The notes beneath the pieces are model-generated. The model was not told where the DNA came from, did no database searches, and worked only from the letters and a program-made list of their open reading frames with translations. The translations under genes and the position numbers were made by a program. Below, piece after piece: positions 16,846-26,679 of a stretch of 64,000 nt of DNA. The stretch's first letter is position 1, and every line of letters begins with the position of its first letter. The DNA is from Faecalibacterium sp. An121 (GTDB lineage Bacteria; Bacillota; Clostridia; Oscillospirales; Ruminococcaceae). The stretch spans positions 1 through 64,000 of the forward strand of contig NZ_NFLM01000008.1 of the NCBI RefSeq assembly GCF_002160915.1, given 5' to 3'.

Positions 16846-17370
16846 ATGCGAAATGTCGTTTTGTTCATCGCCATGAGCCTGGACGGTTTCATTGCCGCCC
16901 CGGACGGCGGGGTGGACTGGCTGACCGGCCAGGACAGCGCCGCCGAGACCGCCGACAGCTACGGCGCGTTCGTCCCCACCATCGACACGGTGCTGATGGG
17001 CTGGAATACCTATCATCAGGTGGTCACAGAGCTCTCCCCGGGGCAGTGGCCCTACGAAGGGCTGGACTGCTATGTCTTTACCCACCGACAGGCGTCTCCC
17101 GTGCCGGGGGTCCGCTTTGTTTCCTGCGACCCCTGCGCCCTGGTGGATCAGCTCAAGGCCAGGCCCGGCCGGAACATCTGGATCTGCGGCGGGGCCCAGC
17201 TGATCCGGCAGCTGTCGGACCGCATCGACCGTCTGCAGATCTCGGTCATCCCCACCCTCCTGGGACAGGGGGTGCGGCTGTTCCCCGCCCGGGCCCGGGA
17301 GCAGAAGCTGCGGCTGACCGGCGTCACCCACAGCAACGGCATCGTTGAACTGACCTACCAGCCCCGGTAA
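16846..17370 (+). CDS. Dihydrofolate-reductase-like protein (RibD C-terminal type)
   Basis: A 174-residue protein of the DHFR/RibD-C superfamily, similar to the B. subtilis YyaP/YwjB type. Signs are the opening VVLFIAMSLDGFIA, the VLMGWNTYHQV segment and the nucleotide-binding ICGGAQLIRQL near residue 107. Relatives reduce pteridines or related compounds, but no substrate can be assigned. AAGGAGG (16832-16838) fixes the start. A weak promoter (TGGATA, 17 bp, TACAAT) lies within 60 bp upstream. It converges on the DUF4132 gene with only 9 bp between stops and no clear terminator. Confidence 0.8.
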   Translation: MRNVVLFIAMSLDGFIAAPDGGVDWLTGQDSAAETADSYGAFVPTIDTVLMGWNTYHQVVTELSPGQWPYEGLDCYVFTHRQASPVPGVRFVSCDPCALVDQLKARPGRNIWICGGAQLIRQLSDRIDRLQISVIPTLLGQGVRLFPARAREQKLRLTGVTHSNGIVELTYQPR

Positions 17371-17379
17371 AGGCGCCGG

Positions 17380-20300
17380 TCAGCGGGTGGCCTTCCAGAA
17401 GGGGTCCGTCTCGGTGGAGGAGGCGGTGGCCTTTTCCAGCTGGTACACCACCTCGCTGTAATAGCGGGCGGGCACCTGGTCCAGCGGCAGGATATCCTCT
17501 TTCTTGGGTTCATCGTAGACGTAGCTGCCGTGCTCGACCGTGCCTGCGCGGTAGAACACCGCGTCGTAGACGGTGACCGTCTCGCTCTCGCCGCTCCCCA
17601 CAAAGGCCCCCGAAAAGTTCAGCTGCACCGACAGGCCCACGGCCTGGTCTTCCCGGTAGAAGGAGTAGAATCCGCCCGCATCCTGCACGCTGCCGCGATA
17701 CCATCCCATCCCCAGCAGTTTGCCGGTCAGGGACAGGTCGCTGATCTTTTTGCCGCCGAACCGCTCCAGGGCGGTGTGGCCCGCCTGGTCGGGCTGCAGG
17801 CGGTAGACGGGGCGGTCCAGCTGGTCGATGGCCGGGGTGATCTCATAGTCCTCCAGCTGCTGGCGCCAGGCAGACAGGGCCTCCTGGTCCAGCTCGATGG
17901 GGTGCACCAGACCGATCCGTGCGCCGGCATCCTCCGCAGGCAGGGTGTATTCCTCCTCATCTGCGGTGGTAAAGCTGCCGTCCTCCAGATAGCGGAAGGT
18001 GTCCCCCAGCCTGCCGTCGGTGTATACGCCCCAAATCAGGCTGATGGCGAACTGATGCATGATGGGATTGTTCACAAAGAGGGCCTGCCAGGCTTCCGGG
18101 GTCCAGCAGCGCTGCACCGAGAGGGCCGACTCCAGCCGGCCTTTCTGGGCCGAGACCGTCGTTTTGATCTGCTTTTTCAGGTTTTTGAAGGCGGCGCTGG
18201 CCGCACCGGCCTTTTCGGGGTCGTCAGCTTTGCCGGGGGCAGGCAGGTTTTTCAGCTGCTTGCCCGCGTCGTTGGTGATCTCCAGTTCCAGCGCCGCCGT
18301 CAACCGGACGGTGAACTGCCGAGGCCCGTAGTCGAACACCTGCGTCCCGTCGGGGCCAAAGCCCAGCGTGGGCACGATGCGGTCGGCCAGCTCCTCGGCG
18401 GAGATGCCCAGCTCCCGGGCGGCGTTGGCCAGGGCCTGGCCCGCCGCCGTCTTGACCTGCCGGAACTTGAATTTGCGGCTGATGGCGTCCACCGTCATCA
18501 GCGCCGCCGGGTCGGGGCTGATGGCCAGGGCCTGCACCCCGTCGCAGGCGATGGCGCCGCGGGCGTGCTCGGGCCAGGTCTTGACCGCCTGGGTCAGGCG
18601 CGGCGTCATGGCCTCCCCTCCGCACCGGGCGGCAAAGGCCAGCACCCACTTGGTTTTGCTCTGGGCCCCCGCTTCGATCCAGTGGTCCCACACCTCGCAG
18701 GCGTAGGCCGCCAGTTCTGCGGCGTCCAGCCCCTGGACCAGCTGTTCGGCAGCCGGGCTGCGGCCGATCCGTCCCAGATCCGCATAACACACCAGGATAG
18801 CGGCCATGCGGTCCTCGCCGGCAGGGGCGCGGTCCGGGCCGGTGCAGTGGACCGTGGGCAGGGGCTTGTCCAGCAGCCACTGCACCTTGCGCTTTTTGCC
18901 CCCCTTCAGGATCTGGACCGCCAGTTCTGCGGCGTCCTGGGGCTTTTCCTCTTGTTTACCCTCCCGGGCCGCGCCCAGCGCTGCCAGGGCCTCACGGATG
19001 GCGTCGGCGGCCTTGGCGCTCTTTTCTTTTTCCAGGGCGGCGTTCAGGATGGGCACCGCCTCCGGGCCGCCCACCCCGGCCAGGGCGCGGGCCGCCATGA
19101 TCCGCGCCCCCTGCTTTTTGCCGGCCAGCAGGGCGGCATAGTCTTCCTTCCACTCAGGGTGGCCGCAGTACGCCTCCAGCAGTTCTTTCTGCACCATCTT
19201 GGCCGTCTCATTGGCGCAGTCCAGCAGGACTTCCCTGGCTTTTGGGGCGTCATCCGCACCGGCCGGCACCGCCCCCAGCCCTTTGACGGCTGCGCTGCGG
19301 GCAAAGCTGCAGCCCTCCCGGGCGGCGATGGCCAGCTCCCCGACGCCGCTCCGGGCGCAGACTGTGTCCCCGGCTTTCCGGATGTTCTCCTGCTCTCCCG
19401 GATAGGATCCGGCGTACATGGCGCCCAGCACATCCAGGATCTCATGCGGAGGCATCCCAAAGGTGTTCAGCGCATTGGCAAATTTTTCATACTGGTCCGG
19501 CAGGCCGTTCACGATCCATCCCTGGTTCACCAGGGCCAGCGCGACCATACTGCGGCAGAAAAACCGGTCCCAGCCCATCGATTTGTGGTATGCCTGCAAA
19601 ATACTGCGCGCATCGTACATTCTCATCTGGCGGTCAGCGAAGGGCGCCAGCCGGGCGGCGCTGCCCGCCATCGATCCCTGGTCCGTCAGGTACGCTTCCA
19701 TGGCGTCGCCGTCCGCGCCGGGCGCACCGCCTGTACCCAGTGCGTTCCGGAACTGCCTTATGATCCGGTCCTGCATGGCAGCGGCCCTGTCCTGCTTTTT
19801 CCGCTTCCATTCCAGGTACAGGTCGCTGTCCTCCGGCAGCAGGGAGCAAAGGCCCGCATACTGGTCATCGTTGGCCAGCTTCAGCGCCTGTTCCATCTCG
19901 CCGCTGCACAGCTGCGCCAGCCTGATCGCCTCCTTTTGGCCGGCATAGCCTCTGCCGCCCATGTACAGCAGCAGCACCACACCGCCTCCGGGCACGCATT
20001 GCTTCAGCACGGCCGCCTGCCGGACGATCTCCTCAAAGCCCAGCGCATCTTTCAGCTCATCCAGCACATTGCCGGGGCGCAGTCCGCTGAGCACTTTAAA
20101 AGCGCACCGCAGCCGGGGGTCTGCCGCCTGTCCCTCAAAAGCCGCCAGAGCCAGCCGGGACAGCCGGTCGCTGTCTGCTCCTATGTGCACCTTCAGCACG
20201 TTCTGGGGCTGCACATCCCATCCGGTTCCCACGCTGAGCCGGGGCACCGGGTCTGCGGGGCGGCCGCTTTGGATGTACTGTTCCAGCTGCCGGCAGTCGC

Positions 20301-21033
20301 TGGCAGTGATGCCCGCCCTGCCGTGCTTCAGGTAATCCATCACCCCGCGCAGCAGGATGTCCACCTGGTTTTCGGTCCACCTTACCGGTTCGCTTTTGAC
20401 GCCGAATACCCGGGCCAGCAGGCCGGGCCTTGGGTCCTGGCCGGCCCGGGCGTTCTGCAGCAGGATGCCTGCCAGGAAGGCGGGCATCATGGTCTCCCCT
20501 GCGGGACACAGGGTCTGGGCCTGGACCAGTACGTCCGGCTGGGTCTGCGCCAGCTCCTGCAGCCAGGATGCGATCCGCTTGTTCCCTATGTAGTGATACA
20601 CAACGGCCTGGCCTTCCAGAGCTGCGGCCGCAGGCAGGCCCAGCAGCTCATCCCACACGACGCGGCGGTCGGCTATCTCGTCGGAGTTCCCTTTGCCCCT
20701 GGTGAAAGCCACCTTGTACAGGCAGCGCAGGGCGTTCTCGGCGCTGCTTTGACCCACGGCCCAGAGATACCGGACGGTGCGGCAGGCGCGCTCCCGGTCC
20801 CCTGCCGTCAGCGCGGCAAACAGGGTGGAGATGGGTTCCCTTTCCGGCCAGCTCAGCTGGGGAAGGATCTGGAGCTGCGCCTGCTGCAGCAGCTCGTCGC
20901 CGGCCTCATCGTTCAGCAGATAGTCTTTGGCCAGCTGGACGTTGGCCGAAGTCAGGGACAGCAGCTTGCTCAGCTTGTCCAGCCAGCTGGTCTGATCCTG
21001 GATATGGGGGGCATTGTGTCGGTTCGTGTTCAT
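17380..21033 (-). CDS. DUF4132-domain protein (YehI-like), last gene of MoxR/VWA operon
   Basis: A 1217-residue protein, close in size to E. coli YehI. The C-terminal third carries the DUF4132 core, roughly residues 885-1080: PTLGFGPDGTQVFDYGPRQF, then LPAPGKADDPEKA, then ALFVNNPIMHQFA...LIWGVY, then GLVHPIELD. Residues about 630-700 look like HEAT-type helical repeats (ALAGVGGPEAVPILNAAL). No signal peptide or membrane helix is visible, so it should be cytoplasmic. I set the start at ATG 21033 behind AAGGAAAGG. It closes an operon with a MoxR ATPase, VWA and SWIM proteins, and is a plausible substrate or effector of that module. Function is unknown. Confidence 0.85.
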   Translation of the reverse strand: MNTNRHNAPHIQDQTSWLDKLSKLLSLTSANVQLAKDYLLNDEAGDELLQQAQLQILPQLSWPEREPISTLFAALTAGDRERACRTVRYLWAVGQSSAENALRCLYKVAFTRGKGNSDEIADRRVVWDELLGLPAAAALEGQAVVYHYIGNKRIASWLQELAQTQPDVLVQAQTLCPAGETMMPAFLAGILLQNARAGQDPRPGLLARVFGVKSEPVRWTENQVDILLRGVMDYLKHGRAGITASDCRQLEQYIQSGRPADPVPRLSVGTGWDVQPQNVLKVHIGADSDRLSRLALAAFEGQAADPRLRCAFKVLSGLRPGNVLDELKDALGFEEIVRQAAVLKQCVPGGGVVLLLYMGGRGYAGQKEAIRLAQLCSGEMEQALKLANDDQYAGLCSLLPEDSDLYLEWKRKKQDRAAAMQDRIIRQFRNALGTGGAPGADGDAMEAYLTDQGSMAGSAARLAPFADRQMRMYDARSILQAYHKSMGWDRFFCRSMVALALVNQGWIVNGLPDQYEKFANALNTFGMPPHEILDVLGAMYAGSYPGEQENIRKAGDTVCARSGVGELAIAAREGCSFARSAAVKGLGAVPAGADDAPKAREVLLDCANETAKMVQKELLEAYCGHPEWKEDYAALLAGKKQGARIMAARALAGVGGPEAVPILNAALEKEKSAKAADAIREALAALGAAREGKQEEKPQDAAELAVQILKGGKKRKVQWLLDKPLPTVHCTGPDRAPAGEDRMAAILVCYADLGRIGRSPAAEQLVQGLDAAELAAYACEVWDHWIEAGAQSKTKWVLAFAARCGGEAMTPRLTQAVKTWPEHARGAIACDGVQALAISPDPAALMTVDAISRKFKFRQVKTAAGQALANAARELGISAEELADRIVPTLGFGPDGTQVFDYGPRQFTVRLTAALELEITNDAGKQLKNLPAPGKADDPEKAGAASAAFKNLKKQIKTTVSAQKGRLESALSVQRCWTPEAWQALFVNNPIMHQFAISLIWGVYTDGRLGDTFRYLEDGSFTTADEEEYTLPAEDAGARIGLVHPIELDQEALSAWRQQLEDYEITPAIDQLDRPVYRLQPDQAGHTALERFGGKKISDLSLTGKLLGMGWYRGSVQDAGGFYSFYREDQAVGLSVQLNFSGAFVGSGESETVTVYDAVFYRAGTVEHGSYVYDEPKKEDILPLDQVPARYYSEVVYQLEKATASSTETDPFWKATR

Positions 21034-21089
21034 ACAGAATCGTCCTTTCCTTTTGATCGGATGCCGGGGCCCTGAGGGTCCCGCTTTTT

Positions 21090-21398
21090 CTATGATCGTC
21101 CCTGCCACCGCAGGCGGATGGCCTCCTCCTGCCAGCGCTGGCGGCAGAGGGCCAGATACCGCCCCGCCCTGCAGATCCGGTCCGTCAGGGCCTGATCGTC
21201 CTTCTGCATCCGGTGGGCCCGGGCCTCCAGGTCCGCAGCTACCTCCTCCAGCAGCTGCGCCCCGGTGTGCAGGCCGGCCTGTTCTCCCTGGCGGGCCAGG
21301 GTCCGCAGCCGGCCGGCCGCCTCCGGGCCTGCGCTGGCCAGTCCCGCCTGCAGCAGGTCGGACAGGGCCTGTTCCATCTCATCCAGCAGCTCGTTCAT
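21090..21398 (-). CDS. Small helical protein in the MoxR/VWA operon
   Basis: A 102-residue protein, strongly charged and predicted helical (MNELLDEMEQALSDLLQAG..., ending QEEAIRLRWQGRS). I do not recognise a family. The ATG at 21398 overlaps the stop of the SWIM gene as ATGA, and AGAGGAGG lies about 8 bp upstream, so it is translated with the operon. Its position between the SWIM and DUF4132 genes suggests a small adaptor or complex subunit; that is inference. Confidence 0.65.
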   Translation of the reverse strand: MNELLDEMEQALSDLLQAGLASAGPEAAGRLRTLARQGEQAGLHTGAQLLEEVAADLEARAHRMQKDDQALTDRICRAGRYLALCRQRWQEEAIRLRWQGRS

Positions 21399-23092
21399 GG
21401 GCATTCCTCCTCTGGGGGCGCGGCCTGCCAGCTGTCCGGCCCGAAGTATTCGATGGGATACAGCCGCAGCAGATCCTTGTCCCGGTAGACCGTGCCAAAA
21501 AAGACCGGCATCCGGGCGGTGTCTTTGCGCAGGCCCGCTTCCAGCCGTTCCAGCGCGTCGATGACCGGCTGTTCGGTCTGGTCGTACCGCACCGTGACCC
21601 ACAGATCCCGGCCGGCGTCGTCCAGAAGCCGCATCTGGAACAGCTGCTGCACCCGGTCATAGGGCTGCGGGATGCACTGCGCCGGCCGCACCACCGCCAG
21701 TCGCTCCCGTTCGGGCAGGCCGGCGGCGCTGTGCTTTTGCAGCAGTTGCTCAAAGTCGGTGCAGAGGGCCTCGGGGGGCAGGATCTCCCCCGGCAGGACC
21801 CGCTGGCCCAGGTCGGCATGGCAGCTGCTGGTGCCCGACAATCCCCCTTCCCCGTTGACCCGGGCGCCGTGCAGCCGCAGGACGCAGTTCCAGGCCTGGT
21901 CCAAAGTGCAGGGCATCCCCCAGAGCTGCAGCGGGCTGCGGCGGCGGGGCTTTTCATAAAACGCGGGGCGCAGGTCGCTGTATGTATAAAAGCAGCGCCC
22001 TTCCGTATCCCAGAAATAATAGACGGCCCCCTCATAGCCGCTGTTGTTCCGCCCTGTCACCTGGCGCAGGCCCAGCAGATACAGCTGCATCGGCCCGGCG
22101 GGGCGGTATTCGTCCCGGAAGGTGCCTGCCAGCTGCAGGATGCGGTCCTCCGGGGCGGCCTCGATGGCCTGGGCCAGCCGCCAGGCCTGGCCAAAGCGGG
22201 CCAAGAGGGATGTATCCCGGTAGGTGGCCGACCGGCGGAAGTAGGCCGCGTATTCCTCCTGCAGGCGGCGCAGGGCCCGCTCCAACCGGGGCAGGCGTCC
22301 GGTGTGGCAGAGGGCGGCCAGACGCTCGGTGGTGTCGCACACCGACGGGGGCAGCCGGCTCAGACCGGTGGCCATCTGGGCGGCCAGGGCCTGCCGGACC
22401 CCCTGGCAGACGCCTCTGGCCTGCTCGGGATCCCAGCCGCTGCCCGCCGCCGGGGCGGCTTCCTGCAGAGCGGCGGGGACCAGCCCCTGCTCCAGCTGCC
22501 AGAAGAACAGAGCCTCGGCCTTGTGGACGCAGAAGCTCTTGCTGTGGCAGCTGCAGGTGCTGTGCTCCAGCGGCTCCAGCAGACGGACGGAGGCCGCCGC
22601 CCAGGGCAGCTCCACCGTGACCACCGAGCCGCCGGCGGTGATCTTCGCCCCCTGGCCGCTCTGCCAGCGCACCAGGTCGGCGGCATGGCGCCGGGCCCCC
22701 AGCTGCCGGACCAGCTTTTCGGGCGGATAGGCCCGCAGGGAGGGGAAATCCGGCTCCGCCTCTTGGGGCGGCGGCGCTTCCCGGTCCGGGGCCTGCCCGT
22801 CCGCAGGTCCTTCCAGCTGGCTTTGCAGCCACAAGATCGCGCTGATCCGATGGCGGCAGACCGCGCTGCTGGGGCAGGAGCACCGGCTGTCCCCCAGAGG
22901 GGCCCGGATCAGGCAGGTGACCTGTCCCAGCTGCACCTGCACCCCATCGGGGGTACATTCCGCTTGGGGCGGGGATGCCAGGGCGGCCAGGTCCTTTTTG
23001 GCGCGGTTGTAGGTCCCTTTGTTGCACAGGGCGATGAGGTAGGCCTCGTCGGCGGCGGTCAGAGCCGCGGCAAGGCTTTCAGGCAGTTTCAC
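21395..23092 (-). CDS. SWIM zinc-finger protein (YehQ-like) with two fingers
   Basis: A 565-residue protein with two SWIM motifs of the form CxCx5CxH: Cys71, Cys73, Cys79, His81 (CSCPSSAVCRH) and Cys180, Cys182, Cys188, His190 (CSCHSKSFCVH). SWIM fingers bind zinc and mediate DNA or protein contacts. The remaining 370 residues are a family-specific region without recognised motifs. Upstream is the VWA gene, downstream a small ORF joined by an ATGA overlap. The order MoxR, DUF5682, VWA, SWIM matches yehL-yehM-yehP-yehQ of E. coli as I remember it. Confidence 0.85.
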   Translation of the reverse strand: MKLPESLAAALTAADEAYLIALCNKGTYNRAKKDLAALASPPQAECTPDGVQVQLGQVTCLIRAPLGDSRCSCPSSAVCRHRISAILWLQSQLEGPADGQAPDREAPPPQEAEPDFPSLRAYPPEKLVRQLGARRHAADLVRWQSGQGAKITAGGSVVTVELPWAAASVRLLEPLEHSTCSCHSKSFCVHKAEALFFWQLEQGLVPAALQEAAPAAGSGWDPEQARGVCQGVRQALAAQMATGLSRLPPSVCDTTERLAALCHTGRLPRLERALRRLQEEYAAYFRRSATYRDTSLLARFGQAWRLAQAIEAAPEDRILQLAGTFRDEYRPAGPMQLYLLGLRQVTGRNNSGYEGAVYYFWDTEGRCFYTYSDLRPAFYEKPRRRSPLQLWGMPCTLDQAWNCVLRLHGARVNGEGGLSGTSSCHADLGQRVLPGEILPPEALCTDFEQLLQKHSAAGLPERERLAVVRPAQCIPQPYDRVQQLFQMRLLDDAGRDLWVTVRYDQTEQPVIDALERLEAGLRKDTARMPVFFGTVYRDKDLLRLYPIEYFGPDSWQAAPPEEECP

Positions 23093-23107
23093 AGTGCAGT
23101 CCCCCTT

Positions 23108-24253
23108 CTATCCCCGCATGACCCCGGCCATGAAGTCGGCCAGTTTTTCGGGGGTCATGGCCCCCACATGGGCCCCCAGGTCTGCCAGGGCCTGGGCGGT
23201 GTCCCGGTCGTATTCCGGGGCGGCATTCTCGTTCAGGGCCGTGAGGGCGATCAGCCGGGCGCCGCTCTCGATGATGTCCCGGCAGACGCCGTAAAGGTTC
23301 TGCCGGGGACCGCCCTCGCACAGGTCGCTGACCAGCACCACCATGGTGTGATGCGGCGCGGTGATCAGGCTCTCGCAGTAGCGCAGCGCCCCGGCGATGT
23401 TGGTGCCGCCGCCCAGCTGGACGCTCATCAAGGTCTGCACCGGGTCGTCCACCCGGCCGCTCAGGTCCACTACGGCGGTGTCAAAGATGATCAGACGGGT
23501 GTCCAGCATGGGCATCCCGGCAAAAATGCCCGCCATCACGGCGCTGTGGATGATGCTGGGCAGCATCGAGCCGCTCTCATCCACCGCCAGGATCACCCGC
23601 CAGGGATTGTAGCGCCTGGCCCGTCCGTTGAAGTAGATCTGTTCCAGCACCAGACGCTGCTGATCCCGGTCGTAGTGGGCCAGATTTTTGCGGATGGTGC
23701 GCCGTATATCCAGATTGCGCAGCGAGTGCACGTTGCTGCGGCTGTTGCGGTCCAGCTTGCCCAGCGCCGAGCGCTGTACCTGGCTGCGCATCTTTTTGGT
23801 CAGTTCCTCCACCACCCGGCGCACGATGCGGCGGGCGGCTTCCAGCACGTCCCCCTTCATCATCCCTTTCAGACTGAGGATGGTCTCCAGCAGCGCCTGG
23901 TCCGGTTCCATCTTTTCCAGCACTTCCCGGTCGGTGAGCAGTTCGGTGAGATGGTAGCGGTCCAAAGCGTGGCGCTGGAGGACCTCGGCCGTCTCCTGCG
24001 GGAACAGCTGGCGCACCTCACTGAGCCAGCGGGCCACCGTCAGCTGGCTGGCGCCGCTGCCGCCCTGGCGCTCCCGGGAGATATCGTCCCGCACATCGGG
24101 GCCCGCCTCCCTGCTGTAAAGAAAGTCCAGCGCGTCGTCCATCCGCGCCAGCTTGGGTCCGCCCTCCAGAGGCATCTGGTCCTGGGCGTTTTTGCCCAGC
24201 ACCAGCCTCCACCGGTTGAGGGCGGCGCCGTCGCTCCGCTGCGGTCCGCTCAT
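23108..24253 (-). CDS. VWA-domain protein (YehP-like)
   Basis: A 381-residue protein with an N-terminal helical region and a C-terminal von Willebrand factor A domain (about residues 218-375). The metal-ion-dependent adhesion site is complete: DESGS (Asp225, Ser227, Ser229), Thr284 in GGGTN and Asp310 in LVSDL. In MoxR/VWA pairs the VWA protein is thought to be the partner or target adaptor of the AAA+ ATPase. It overlaps DUF5682 by 4 bp (ATGA), pointing to tight co-translation. Confidence 0.9.
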   Translation of the reverse strand: MSGPQRSDGAALNRWRLVLGKNAQDQMPLEGGPKLARMDDALDFLYSREAGPDVRDDISRERQGGSGASQLTVARWLSEVRQLFPQETAEVLQRHALDRYHLTELLTDREVLEKMEPDQALLETILSLKGMMKGDVLEAARRIVRRVVEELTKKMRSQVQRSALGKLDRNSRSNVHSLRNLDIRRTIRKNLAHYDRDQQRLVLEQIYFNGRARRYNPWRVILAVDESGSMLPSIIHSAVMAGIFAGMPMLDTRLIIFDTAVVDLSGRVDDPVQTLMSVQLGGGTNIAGALRYCESLITAPHHTMVVLVSDLCEGGPRQNLYGVCRDIIESGARLIALTALNENAAPEYDRDTAQALADLGAHVGAMTPEKLADFMAGVMRG

Positions 24254-26679
24254 GGTATCGCCTCCTCTGCCAGCCGGGCCGCCGCCCAGGCATCCACCTG
24301 CTCATTGCGGCTGTATTCCGCCGGGCTGATCCCGGCCTGCCGCAGCGTGCCGGCCGCTCCTCTGTGCAGGGCCGCCGCCTGCCGGGCAATGCGGTCGGTC
24401 TCCATGGGCACAAAGTAGCTGAACGCCAGCCGCAGCTCGGGCAGCAAAGCGTCAAAGTCCTGGTCGGACAGGGCGCACAGCAGCCCGTCCACCTGTTTCA
24501 GAAAGCCCGGGTCCACCAGCAAAAGGTCCTTTGCCGTATAGAACAGGCCCTGCAAAAAGGCCGCCGAAGCCAGCATCATTCCCCGGGTGCCCTGGAGATA
24601 GCCCCGCAGCGCAGTGTCGATCCGGGCCTTCCAGCCGGGGTCCGCGCCATAGAGCAGGCCCAGCGCAGTCCCATGCAGCGCGGGCTGGACCGGATTTTGC
24701 CCGGCCAGCTCCTCCAGGGCGGCCAGCAGCCGGGGCCGCATCCCGGCAAAGGCTTCCCGCTGGGTGATTTGGTACAGCAGCAAACAGCAGCGCTGCACCT
24801 CCGGCGCGCCCCGGTCATCCGCTGCGCCCATGGCGGGCAGCAGCTGCAAAATGCGGTCAAAGCACCGGCCCAGCAGCCCGGCGGCGTCGCAGCGACCCGC
24901 CTCGCCATACTGGACCTGCCATTCCTCCAGACTGGCCAGGGCCCGGCACGCCTGACAGAGGGAGGAAAAATCCCCGTCCCCCAGCAGCAGTTCCTCCAGC
25001 CGGCGGGCAAAACTGCCGGCGTCTTCTCCGATGCCCATTAGAAAGCCCTGCAGCAGCAGGTCCGCCCCTTCCCCGGCCCGGCCTGCCCCGGCCATTCGCT
25101 GGCGCAGTTCCCGGGCGCAGGCCTCCCGCACCGTGGACCCGGCGACCGAGCGCTCCACCAGCGCGGCCTCCACCGAGGCCGTCCAGCGGTACTCCCAGCT
25201 TTCCCGGATCAGGTTCTTGTCCTTGTTCCGGCGCAGGTCGGGGCCTTTGGTGCGGCGGGCAAAGCCGCAGCCCAGAAATTCGGTCTGATAGAGAAAGCGG
25301 CTGGCCCCCCGGTGGGCGGGTTTTGCGAAGATCTCCAGGGTCAGCTCCTGGAGGCTGGTCTTGTCCGAACGGATGCGGTAACGCCGGCACTGGGCCTGGA
25401 AATCCTGTACCAGGGGCGGCACCAGGCTGTTGGGGGCCAGCTGGCCCACCCCGTTGCCGGTGGTCAGCTGCCGCAGCACCCGCAAAGGCTGGCAGCCCGA
25501 GAGGTTCGCCTCCCCTTTGACAAAGCTGCTCAGCACCGCGTCCTGCATCTCATACAGGCCGGGGGCCCTTTTGTCCCGCAGGGCCGCCAGGCCCCGGGCC
25601 TGCTGCATGGCGCACATCTCATCGAAAGCGGACAGCACCTCCCCTTCCCGGCGCAGGCGGCGTCCGCACTTGACCAGAAATCCCAGCACGGTCTCGTCCC
25701 ACAGGGCCGCAGGGTCAAAGGCGTCTGCCGGAGCGGCCTGCGCCGCCTGCCATACTGCGGTGTAAAAGGCCGGGGCGGGCATCCCGCTGGCATAGCCCGA
25801 GAGGGCGTCCGCCGCCTCAAAGGAAAAGCGGACCGGGTATACGGCCTGGCTGTCCGCCGGGACGGCAGGGCGCGTCTGCTCCGGCCGGGGATGCATAAGC
25901 CCCCACAGATGGAAGCCGCCCGCCACCACCAGCACCCTCTGATACCGGGCCGCAGCAGCGGCGATCCGGACGGCCATCCGGGCCTCCCGGGCCAGACAGC
26001 CGTCGGCCTCCATCTCCTCCTGCGGGGTGGCCTGACGGGCCAGCACGCACCAGGCGTTCATCTGCCGCACAAAGGCCTCGTCGCTCATGGCAAAGCCGGC
26101 GGTCTCGTAATATTTCTCCCAGAACTCCTCAAAGCTGCGCATCCCGGTCTTTTCGCATACCCGCTGCCAAAAGGCGTTCTGCCACAGGTAGTGGTCGTTG
26201 AGATAGTTCTCCGGCCGTCCCTCCTGCCGCAAAGCCCGCCCCGCCCGGGTGGCCAGCAGGTTTTCTGCGTAGGGCAGGTCGATGAACTGCGCCGGCACCC
26301 CCAGCGCCGCCGCGGCCCGGATGGCCGCCAGCTCGGGGGACTGGTCCAAAAACGGGTAGTAGCAGGCATAGGTCCCCACCGGGGCCGCAGGGTCGTCGTT
26401 CCCTTCCTCCGGCGTCTCGAGCAGCCGGGCGTCGTCCCGGTAGGAGCAGTAGAGAGCCACCGGAGCCTGGGTCAGCGGGTCTGCCAGCAGGGGCAGCAGA
26501 GGACCGGCGTCCTCCGGTCCTTCGATCAGGATGCATTCCGGACGATAGCGCTGGATGACCCGCTGCAAATGCCAGGCGCAGGCCGGGCTGTGATGGCGCA
26601 CGGGATAATACAGCACCGGGTCTTCCCAGCCAAACGGGATCACTTCAGACGGCTCTTTGCCTCGTAAAATCTGGTCCAT
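24250..26679 (-). CDS. DUF5682-family protein (YehM-like)
   Basis: An 809-residue cytoplasmic protein. The N-terminus has DUF5682 hallmarks: YYPVRHHSPACAWHL (residues 24-38) and ILIEGPEDAGPLLPLL (about 50-65), followed by FIDLPYAEN and LVVAGGFHLWGL, a pattern reminiscent of TraB/ChaN-like folds. No enzymatic activity is established for the family. It overlaps the 3' end of the MoxR gene by 40 bp and the VWA gene by 4 bp, so the three proteins are made from one message in a coupled way. The GGGAGG before the ATG supports the start despite the long overlap. Confidence 0.85.
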   Translation of the reverse strand: MDQILRGKEPSEVIPFGWEDPVLYYPVRHHSPACAWHLQRVIQRYRPECILIEGPEDAGPLLPLLADPLTQAPVALYCSYRDDARLLETPEEGNDDPAAPVGTYACYYPFLDQSPELAAIRAAAALGVPAQFIDLPYAENLLATRAGRALRQEGRPENYLNDHYLWQNAFWQRVCEKTGMRSFEEFWEKYYETAGFAMSDEAFVRQMNAWCVLARQATPQEEMEADGCLAREARMAVRIAAAAARYQRVLVVAGGFHLWGLMHPRPEQTRPAVPADSQAVYPVRFSFEAADALSGYASGMPAPAFYTAVWQAAQAAPADAFDPAALWDETVLGFLVKCGRRLRREGEVLSAFDEMCAMQQARGLAALRDKRAPGLYEMQDAVLSSFVKGEANLSGCQPLRVLRQLTTGNGVGQLAPNSLVPPLVQDFQAQCRRYRIRSDKTSLQELTLEIFAKPAHRGASRFLYQTEFLGCGFARRTKGPDLRRNKDKNLIRESWEYRWTASVEAALVERSVAGSTVREACARELRQRMAGAGRAGEGADLLLQGFLMGIGEDAGSFARRLEELLLGDGDFSSLCQACRALASLEEWQVQYGEAGRCDAAGLLGRCFDRILQLLPAMGAADDRGAPEVQRCCLLLYQITQREAFAGMRPRLLAALEELAGQNPVQPALHGTALGLLYGADPGWKARIDTALRGYLQGTRGMMLASAAFLQGLFYTAKDLLLVDPGFLKQVDGLLCALSDQDFDALLPELRLAFSYFVPMETDRIARQAAALHRGAAGTLRQAGISPAEYSRNEQVDAWAAARLAEEAIP

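Noticed and set aside
17530-24418. Very long plus-strand frames (1181 and 1134 codons) opposite the DUF4132, SWIM and VWA genes
   Set aside because: They mirror the minus-strand operon, have no motif or start signal, and have the composition of antisense frames in GC-rich DNA.
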